From: Bacteroidales bacterium
GTDB lineage: Bacteria; Bacteroidota; Bacteroidia; Bacteroidales; Muribaculaceae
Reading direction: 5' to 3'
DNA length: 8,458 bases
NCBI GenBank assembly: GCA_004557195.1
Contig: SFER01000093.1
Location: 1 to 8,458, forward strand
Shown one piece after another: positions 1 to 4,412 of this stretch. Made by a program: the position numbers and the translations under genes. The notes beneath the pieces are model-generated. The model saw only the letters and a program-made list of their open reading frames with translations. It had not been told where the DNA came from and searched no databases. Position 1 is the first letter of the stretch; each line of letters begins with the position of its first letter.

Positions 1-201
1 GCATATATGCGCCGCTCAACGCGGAACATGAATATGCCTACGATGTAGGTGCTATTGTCGTTTATCTTCGTGGAATGAAAAATTGCCAAATTTCGCATTT
101 GAAGAAAACGATAATAACACCTTGTCGAGCCTCCCTATAGCAACTGCCCGATCGTGGGGCTGTATGTTATAAACGGAAGAAGGCGCTCGATGTATGTATC
201 G

Positions 202-248
202 TGAAAGGCACGGTGGCAACTCGATGCCGCCGTTTCTCATGCCTTTCA
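202..248. other. Long interrupted hairpin just downstream of a leftward promoter
   Basis: Bases 202-210 pair with 240-248 (9 bp, perfect). Inside this, 211-218 pair with 225-232 around the six-base loop 219-224. The inner stem is complete on the + strand, where it has one U-G wobble (214/229). On the - strand the same position is a C-A mismatch. A seven-base one-sided bulge lies at 233-239. There is no T-run on either side, so it does not look like a plain intrinsic terminator. It begins about where the leftward promoter at 253-284 would start transcription, so it could be the 5' end structure of that leader or an RNA element read rightwards. Confidence 0.5.
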
Positions 249-252
249 ACCA

Positions 253-284
253 CAAAGTTAATACGTTATTGCAACAAGAGCAAA
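253..284 (-). promoter_or_regulatory. Bacteroidetes-type leftward promoter
   Basis: On the - strand, TAACTTTG at 260-253 matches the TAnnTTTG -7 box. A TTTG lies at 284-281, 20 bases upstream, matching the -33 element of the Bacteroidetes primary sigma factor. Transcription would start near 245-247 and run left out of the window through the hairpin at 202-248. An identical -7 box precedes psd at 4326-4319. Confidence 0.5.
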
Positions 285-301
285 TTTTTCGCGAAAAATT
301 T
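282..301. repeat. Perfect 20-bp palindrome over the -33 element
   Basis: AAATTTTTCGCGAAAAATTT is its own reverse complement over all 20 bases. It overlaps the TTTG -33 element of the leftward promoter (284-281). That placement fits an operator bound by a dimeric regulator, although its composition (A/T arms around CGCG) would also suit a cruciform or a bidirectional hairpin. No protein can be assigned. Confidence 0.6.
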
Positions 302-303
302 TC

Positions 304-367
304 AGTCCCTTCCCCGGTGGCGCATTCCGCCACGCTCGGTCCGCTTCTTCGCTCATCAATAGGGACT
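304..367. other. Two-helix inverted-repeat structure
   Basis: AGTCCCT at 304-310 pairs with AGGGACT at 361-367. Enclosed is a second perfect hairpin, GTGGCG at 317-322 with CGCCAC at 328-333 and a five-base loop. A partial direct repeat of the left arm (AGTC then TCCCCGG) recurs at 372-382. The compensated outer stem around an inner hairpin suggests a structured RNA or a small repeat element, not coding sequence. I do not recognise the class; it does not match tmRNA, RNase P or SRP RNA as I know them. Confidence 0.4.
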
Positions 368-393
368 TTCTAGTCTCCCCGGAATTTTGCGGC

Positions 394-406
394 TCACACT
401 ATGTGA
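394..406. repeat. Small palindrome TCACA-N3-TGTGA
   Basis: Five-base inverted half-sites, TCACA at 394-398 and TGTGA at 402-406, are separated by three bases. It could be a regulator site or chance. It lies about 140 bases upstream of the -7 box of the pseudouridine synthase gene. Confidence 0.3.
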
Positions 407-432
407 AAAAGCATGGATTTGGTGAATATTTT

Positions 433-446
433 TGTGTCATGACACA
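433..446. repeat. Perfect 14-bp palindrome TGTGTCATGACACA
   Basis: TGTGTCATGACACA is self-complementary over 14 bases. It lies about 95 bases upstream of the -7 box at 541 and about 40 bases from the centre of the palindrome at 394-406. The length and symmetry fit a dimeric transcription factor operator. No regulator is encoded next to it in the window, so the assignment is inference. Confidence 0.4.
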
Positions 447-540
447 GATTTGTACAGCAAAAATAGTCTATTTTGGCTAAAACGCAAAATTCGGAGCAAT
501 TTTTCTTCGCCATAGTCGTGTTTCTGTAGCCGATTTGCAC

Positions 541-548
541 TAATTTTG
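541..548 (+). promoter_or_regulatory. -7 box of the pseudouridine synthase operon
   Basis: TAATTTTG matches TAnnTTTG exactly. The -33 element is weak, with only a TTTC at 521-524 nearby. Transcription would begin around 553-556, leaving a leader of about ten bases before the ATG at 565. That argues for 565 as the true start and for a nearly leaderless message. Confidence 0.5.
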
Positions 549-564
549 CAGAAAATATGAATTT

Positions 565-1470
565 ATGGAAAGGAACAACCGCAAAGGCAATCGCCCCGAC
601 CGCATAGAGACATGTCGCGTGGAGGATGAAAACACGTCGCTGCTCGAATTTATGTTTGCCCACCTGGGCGGCTACACCAAGACCAAAGTGAAGTCGATGC
701 TCAAGCACAGGCAATTTGCAGTGAATGGCGTGCCGACAACGCAATTCGATGCCGTGTTGCGCCGTGGCGACACCGTGTCGATAAATCACGACCAATCGTT
801 CAAAGTGTTCAGCCACCCGAGGGTGAGACTCGTCTATGAAGATGAGCATATCCTTGTGATAAACAAGGGATATGGCGTGCTTTCGATGGGTACCGACCGA
901 ATAAAAGAGGGTACGGCATATTCGATAATGCGCGAATATGTGAAGTATAGCGACCCGCGCGCCAAGGTGTTTATTGTTCACCGTCTCGACCGCGACACCT
1001 CGGGCTTGATGCTCATTGCCAAGACCATGGAGGCAAAAGACGCGTTGCAACACAATTGGAACAACATGGTGCTTGAACGGAAATATGTGGCTGTTGTCGA
1101 GGGGGTTATGGAAAACGACGAGGGCACAGTGAAAAGCTACCTTGCCGAAAATTCAAAGTTTGAGGTGTTTTCTACCGACGACCCCGCTAAAGGACAACTC
1201 GCAATAACTCGCTACAAGACACTCAAGCGCGCCAACGGCTACTCGCTTGTGGAGTTGCAACTCGACACCGGCAGGAAAAACCAGATAAGGGTGCACATGA
1301 GCGACTTGCATCACCCGATTGTGGGCGACCGCAAATATGGCGCCGAGCATAGCCCTATCAATAGATTGGCGCTTCACGCCCTCACACTGCGATTCGTTCA
1401 TCCGATAACCAAGCAGCAGATGTCGTTTGAGACCCCCATCCCGCAGCGTTTCGCGGCGATGGTGAAATAG
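565..1470 (+). CDS. RluA-family pseudouridine synthase with S4 domain
   Basis: This predicted 23S rRNA or tRNA pseudouridine synthase isomerises specific uridines to pseudouridine in the cytoplasm. The 301 residues contain an N-terminal S4 RNA-binding domain (about 24-78) and the RluA catalytic fold (about 88-300). The signature HRLDRDTSG is at 139-147, with D142 as the expected catalytic aspartate. The later RKNQIRVH motif, typical of the family, is also present. Length fits S4-containing RluD-like members. The target uridine cannot be read from sequence, so no rlu symbol is assigned. The ATG at 565 sits just after a -7 box; an ATG at 557 is out of frame and soon stops. A glucosaminidase gene follows after nine bases, probably in the same transcript. 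Confidence 0.93.
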   Translation: MERNNRKGNRPDRIETCRVEDENTSLLEFMFAHLGGYTKTKVKSMLKHRQFAVNGVPTTQFDAVLRRGDTVSINHDQSFKVFSHPRVRLVYEDEHILVINKGYGVLSMGTDRIKEGTAYSIMREYVKYSDPRAKVFIVHRLDRDTSGLMLIAKTMEAKDALQHNWNNMVLERKYVAVVEGVMENDEGTVKSYLAENSKFEVFSTDDPAKGQLAITRYKTLKRANGYSLVELQLDTGRKNQIRVHMSDLHHPIVGDRKYGAEHSPINRLALHALTLRFVHPITKQQMSFETPIPQRFAAMVK

Positions 1471-1479
1471 GAGGCTGTG

Positions 1480-2412
1480 ATGAGGCACGGGATTGCAGTG
1501 GTGGTTTTGTGGCTCGCTACAATCTGCACGGCAGTGGCAGGCGAGAGCATGAGCCGTGCCTATATCGATTATATCAATAAATACAAGGCGATAGCCATCG
1601 AGCATTGCCGCCTATATGGCATCCCGGCGAGCATTTCGCTTGCGCAGGGGTTGCTGGAGAGCGCTGCCGGACGCTCGCGCCTTGCCGTAGAAGCCAACAA
1701 CCATTTCGGAATCAAGTGTCATGGCAACCGAGACGGCGGCTGTGTGGAGGAAAAAGGGGATTTGTACCGCAGTTATTCCGGCGCGGTGGAATCGTGGAAC
1801 GACCATGCGCGTTTCCTCAAGCGAAAGCGATATTCGCGGCTCTACACCCTCAAAACTACCGACTACCGGGGCTGGGCGCGTGGCTTGAAGGAGTGTGGAT
1901 ATGCCACCGACCCGAAATATCCCGAAAAACTTATCTCCATCATCGAACGCTATCACCTCGATGATTACGACACAGGCGATGGCTCGGCACGAATCCGTCT
2001 CGAGGGGGATGAGACCCTGGAGCATGGCGCTGAGAGCGCGATAGCCATCGAGGTGGCAGCCGAGGTTGCCAGCCACACAATCGTGGAGCGCAACGGCTTG
2101 CATTGCATTGTGTGGCGTAGCGGCGACACCGTGGATGGTGTAGCCCATGAGTTTGGACTGTGTGCCGGCAAATTGCGCAAATTCAACGATATGGAGAAGG
2201 AAACCATGCCTCGCGAGGGCACACCGCTGTATCTGCAAGAGAAACCGAAGTCGCGCTATGGCGACACACCCGGCGAATATGTGGCATCGGAAGGGGAGAC
2301 CTTGTGGGAGGTATCGCAGAAGTGCGGAATAAAGGTGAAATCGCTTGAGAAAGCCAACGACATGTGCAAGCACACTGTTTTACCACCCGGGATGGTGGTT
2401 CTGCTCCCATAA
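1480..2412 (+). CDS. Secreted glucosaminidase (GH73-like) with C-terminal LysM domain
   Basis: Predicted peptidoglycan hydrolase cleaving N-acetylglucosaminyl bonds in the cell wall, probably in the periplasm. I chose the ATG at 1480 over the GTG three bases earlier because GGAGG at 1470-1474 is better spaced from it. Of 310 residues, about 1-20 form a signal peptide ending AVAG. The glucosaminidase domain covers about 24-165: QGLLESAAG carries the expected catalytic glutamate E60, NNHFG lies at 73-77, and GYATDPKY at 140-147. Cysteines 80 and 88 could form a disulphide. A clear LysM domain occupies about 266-310 (GETLWEVSQKCG), binding glycan chains. Residues about 206-252 look like a second, degenerate LysM. 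The gene follows the pseudouridine synthase closely and converges with the DUF4834 gene, 18 bases away, with no obvious terminator between them. Confidence 0.9.
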   Translation: MRHGIAVVVLWLATICTAVAGESMSRAYIDYINKYKAIAIEHCRLYGIPASISLAQGLLESAAGRSRLAVEANNHFGIKCHGNRDGGCVEEKGDLYRSYSGAVESWNDHARFLKRKRYSRLYTLKTTDYRGWARGLKECGYATDPKYPEKLISIIERYHLDDYDTGDGSARIRLEGDETLEHGAESAIAIEVAAEVASHTIVERNGLHCIVWRSGDTVDGVAHEFGLCAGKLRKFNDMEKETMPREGTPLYLQEKPKSRYGDTPGEYVASEGETLWEVSQKCGIKVKSLEKANDMCKHTVLPPGMVVLLP

Positions 2413-2430
2413 TCGGCGAAACGGGGGCTG

Positions 2431-2793
2431 TTATTTATCTTCTTTTTCGATTATTTCCTCGAATTGTGCATCTTCAATCCATTCCTCGGCATTGAAGGGT
2501 GTGTCTTGTGCGGGAACCGACTCTCGCGGTTCGATAATCTCCTCAAATTCGGCATATTCGCTATCGTTGTGGCGTGTAGAGCGTCGAGTGTTGTTGCCGG
2601 CAGTGCGAGTGTTGCTGTTGTTGCCTGATGATGTGTTGCCGGGATTGTAGAATCCTCCGCCCATCTGTTCTGCCATGTTGCGCATCTCCTTATACGCCTT
2701 GCGCATCTTCCAGCCAACACGAATTACACGGATAAGCCCTATAATAAGGTAGTATCCGATAAAAACTGCCAAAAATGTTATAATAAACTCCAT
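2431..2793 (-). CDS. DUF4834-like small membrane protein
   Basis: A 120-residue protein of unknown function, resembling the DUF4834 family of Bacteroidetes. One hydrophobic membrane segment spans about residues 2-24, followed by a basic stretch (25-38, positive inside) and a low-complexity Asn/Ser/Thr/Gly linker (45-75). The acidic C-terminus contains the same motif twice: AEFEEIIE at 81-88 and AQFEEIIE at 109-116. It probably sits in the inner membrane with the acidic tail in the cytoplasm. It follows pssA on the same strand after 64 bases without a consensus -7 box, so it is likely the third gene of the psd-pssA operon. A role near phospholipid synthesis is inferred from position only. Confidence 0.75.
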   Translation of the reverse strand: MEFIITFLAVFIGYYLIIGLIRVIRVGWKMRKAYKEMRNMAEQMGGGFYNPGNTSSGNNSNTRTAGNNTRRSTRHNDSEYAEFEEIIEPRESVPAQDTPFNAEEWIEDAQFEEIIEKEDK

Positions 2794-2857
2794 AATAGGA
2801 ATGATTTATTGTTTCACTATACTACAAGCACAAAGCGTGCCACGGAGTTGACGCGTG

Positions 2858-3580
2858 TCAAATAGTCTTGTTGCGTGTAACAATCGACAACAGGATGTAG
2901 GTGATAATGGTCCATGCGAGACCCGCTGCCTGATACGACACAATGAAGATGACGGCACCGACGATGAGGATATAGCGCACAAAATTGTCGGCAAAGGCGA
3001 GATTCTTGAATTTGAGTGAGAACATGTGCAGGCGAGACACCATGAGGGAGCTGAAAAGCACCATCACTATTGCCATAATCCATGGGGTGAAGAATGTGGA
3101 ATTGGCGTGCATCCAAGCACAAACGCCAATCCAGAAGAGGGCGTTTGCCGGCACCGGAAGCCCGATGAACGATGTCGTTTGGCTGTCGTCGATGTTGAAT
3201 TTGGCAAGGCGTAGTGCCGCAAACACCGGTATTGCGAGCGATGCGACAATCCACGGCGAGAAAACGCCTTCGCAGGTGTTGAGCAGGATAGTGTTCCACA
3301 TGAGCATCCCCGGGGCAACGCCGAAACTAACGAGGTCGGAGAGGGAATCGAGTTCCTTTCCGAGCGAAGAATAGGCGTGGAGCAGGCGAGCCATCATGCC
3401 GTCGAAGAAATCAAACACGGCGGCAGCGGCAATGCAGATATACACCATCTCATAGCCGTGTAGCGCACCGTAGCACTTGTCGTAATTGAAAGCGAACATG
3501 ATTGCGAGGCAGCCCGACACGAGATTGAGGCAGGTGATTGTGTTGGGGATATTATTTTTTATAGTTTGAAAGAATTTCAT
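2858..3580 (-). CDS. pssA: CDP-diacylglycerol-serine O-phosphatidyltransferase
   Basis: Phosphatidylserine synthase of the inner membrane: CDP-diacylglycerol plus L-serine gives phosphatidylserine and CMP. From the chosen ATG it is 240 residues. The CDP-alcohol phosphatidyltransferase signature is complete: D57, D60, G61, A64, R65, G74, D78 and D82 in the DxxDGxxARx8GxxxDxxxD pattern. The rest is largely hydrophobic, with perhaps six to eight membrane segments. The N-terminus (IPNTITCLNLVSGCLA, from residue 11) is typical of Bacteroidetes PssA, and this favours the ATG at 3580. An in-frame ATG at 3613 would add 11 polar residues. It lies 44 bases downstream of psd, whose product uses its lipid product. 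Confidence 0.93.
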   Translation of the reverse strand: MKFFQTIKNNIPNTITCLNLVSGCLAIMFAFNYDKCYGALHGYEMVYICIAAAAVFDFFDGMMARLLHAYSSLGKELDSLSDLVSFGVAPGMLMWNTILLNTCEGVFSPWIVASLAIPVFAALRLAKFNIDDSQTTSFIGLPVPANALFWIGVCAWMHANSTFFTPWIMAIVMVLFSSLMVSRLHMFSLKFKNLAFADNFVRYILIVGAVIFIVSYQAAGLAWTIITYILLSIVTRNKTI

Positions 3581-3624
3581 AACACATTGATTTTTAGATG
3601 ATTGATAAAACAATGGCGGACTCC

Positions 3625-4290
3625 CTATTTGAGTCTCGCCACCTGTGTGATATCGCCAATGGTTTTATCGCCGATTTTCACGAGGATTTCGGTTCCGAGC
3701 GGGAGGTAGATATCCACTCTGGAGCCAAATTTGATGAATCCCATGTGCTCGTCGAAACGGGCATCGCACCCCTCCTCGGCATAAGTGACGATGCGGCGTG
3801 CCACCGCGCCTGCCACTTGTCGCACGAGAACCTTATCCCCCTTGGGGGTCTCGATTACCACTGTGGAACGCTCGTTTTCGGCGCTCGACTTGGGGAGATA
3901 GGCAGCCTGGAAGCGTCCGTTGTGGTGCTTGGCATAGACCACCTTGCCCTCCACCGGATACCAGTTGGCATGGACATTAAACACCGACATGAAGATAGAC
4001 AATTGGATGGTGTTGCACTTGAGCACCTCGTCTTCATACACCTCTTCGAGAGCCACCACGGTGCCATCGGCGCTTGCAAGAACTGCGTTCTTAGGGTCGC
4101 CTTTGAAATGGCGATGCGGCGAGCGGAAGAAATTTACCACCAACAGATAGAGGATTCCCGATATCACGGCAAACGAGATTGGAATCCACAGAGGGCGGAT
4201 AAATGTGAATGCCGGGATGTTGATTACCAAGATAATGGCGAGCAATACCAGCAGTATGTTGAGACCTTCACGGTGAATTTTTACTTTCAT
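3625..4290 (-). CDS. psd: Phosphatidylserine decarboxylase proenzyme (short type)
   Basis: Converts phosphatidylserine to phosphatidylethanolamine with release of CO2, completing the pathway begun by PssA. The 221-residue proenzyme belongs to the short class. Two membrane segments lie at about 10-29 and 33-52. Conserved landmarks are ASADG (D75) and SVFNVHANW (H107), the expected Asp and His of the self-processing triad, and FGSR at 188-191. Cleavage between G189 and S190 would yield a beta chain of about 189 residues and a 32-residue alpha chain carrying the N-terminal pyruvoyl group made from S190. It is the first gene of the leftward operon psd-pssA-DUF4834 and has a promoter-like sequence directly upstream. 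Confidence 0.94.
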   Translation of the reverse strand: MKVKIHREGLNILLVLLAIILVINIPAFTFIRPLWIPISFAVISGILYLLVVNFFRSPHRHFKGDPKNAVLASADGTVVALEEVYEDEVLKCNTIQLSIFMSVFNVHANWYPVEGKVVYAKHHNGRFQAAYLPKSSAENERSTVVIETPKGDKVLVRQVAGAVARRIVTYAEEGCDARFDEHMGFIKFGSRVDIYLPLGTEILVKIGDKTIGDITQVARLK

Positions 4291-4318
4291 TTATAAAAAT
4301 ATTTAGACAAAATATATG

Positions 4319-4350
4319 CAAAGTTAGTTTTTATTTATTTAAGTTGCAAC
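4319..4350 (-). promoter_or_regulatory. Promoter of the psd-pssA operon
   Basis: On the - strand, TAACTTTG at 4326-4319 matches TAnnTTTG, with GTTG at 4350-4347 twenty bases upstream as a -33 element. Transcription would start near 4312, giving a leader of about 22 bases before the psd ATG at 4290. No other -7 box of this quality lies further along the operon. Confidence 0.5.
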
Positions 4351-4354
4351 CCAA

Positions 4355-4392
4355 CAGCCGTAAATGTGAAAAAAAAGACAGAAAAACGGCTG
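4355..4392 (-). terminator. Weak inverted repeat after the hybrid kinase gene
   Basis: CAGCCGT at 4355-4361 pairs with ACGGCTG at 4386-4392 (7 bp), enclosing a 24-base loop that is T-rich when read leftwards. It lies about 20 bases after the stop codon of the hybrid kinase gene. The large loop and lack of a T-run directly after the stem make this a poor intrinsic terminator, so read-through into psd is possible. It may also be a regulatory repeat upstream of the psd promoter. Confidence 0.3.
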
Positions 4393-4412
4393 AAAAAGGG
4401 TGAAAAATTAAA

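Larger units (their letters stand above)
1..540. other. Left-edge intergenic region, structured, no convincing complete gene
   Basis: No complete open frame here resembles a known protein. A leftward frame is open from a stop at 137-135 to the window edge, with ATG at 98-96 or 29-27. It could be the start of a gene lying mostly outside the window, but I do not recognise it. A rightward frame entering from base 3 ends at the TAG at 138-140 and could equally be a gene tail. Between 200 and 450 there is an unusual density of inverted repeats and one leftward promoter, each listed separately. The whole stretch may be a divergent regulatory region with a long structured leader for a gene to the left. 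It could also be an interspersed repeat or a small RNA locus. Confidence 0.5.

Noticed and set aside
52..333. 93-codon - strand open frame covering the palindrome and hairpins
   Set aside because: Its upstream part runs through the promoter and the palindrome, and its sequence looks like translated structured RNA. A shorter version from the ATG at 240 would start inside the hairpin. It cannot be fully excluded.
338..362. Hammerhead-ribozyme-like TGATGAG...CGAAG string on the - strand
   Set aside because: There is no stem II between the two conserved blocks and no flanking stems I and III, so the core cannot form.
394..1053. Long - strand open frame overlapping the pseudouridine synthase gene
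   Set aside because: It is antisense to a clearly recognisable enzyme, and its product resembles nothing known and lacks domain motifs.
1612..2373. 253-codon - strand open frame inside the glucosaminidase gene
   Set aside because: The + strand has signal peptide, glucosaminidase and LysM motifs; the antisense product has none.
2849..2860. Near-palindrome TGACGCGTGTCA at the end of pssA
   Set aside because: Only four-base arms, overlapping the stop codon, with no T-run; too weak to call a terminator or operator.
3598..4296. 232-codon + strand open frame across psd
   Set aside because: Antisense to psd, whose D75, H107 and GS processing site are all in place.
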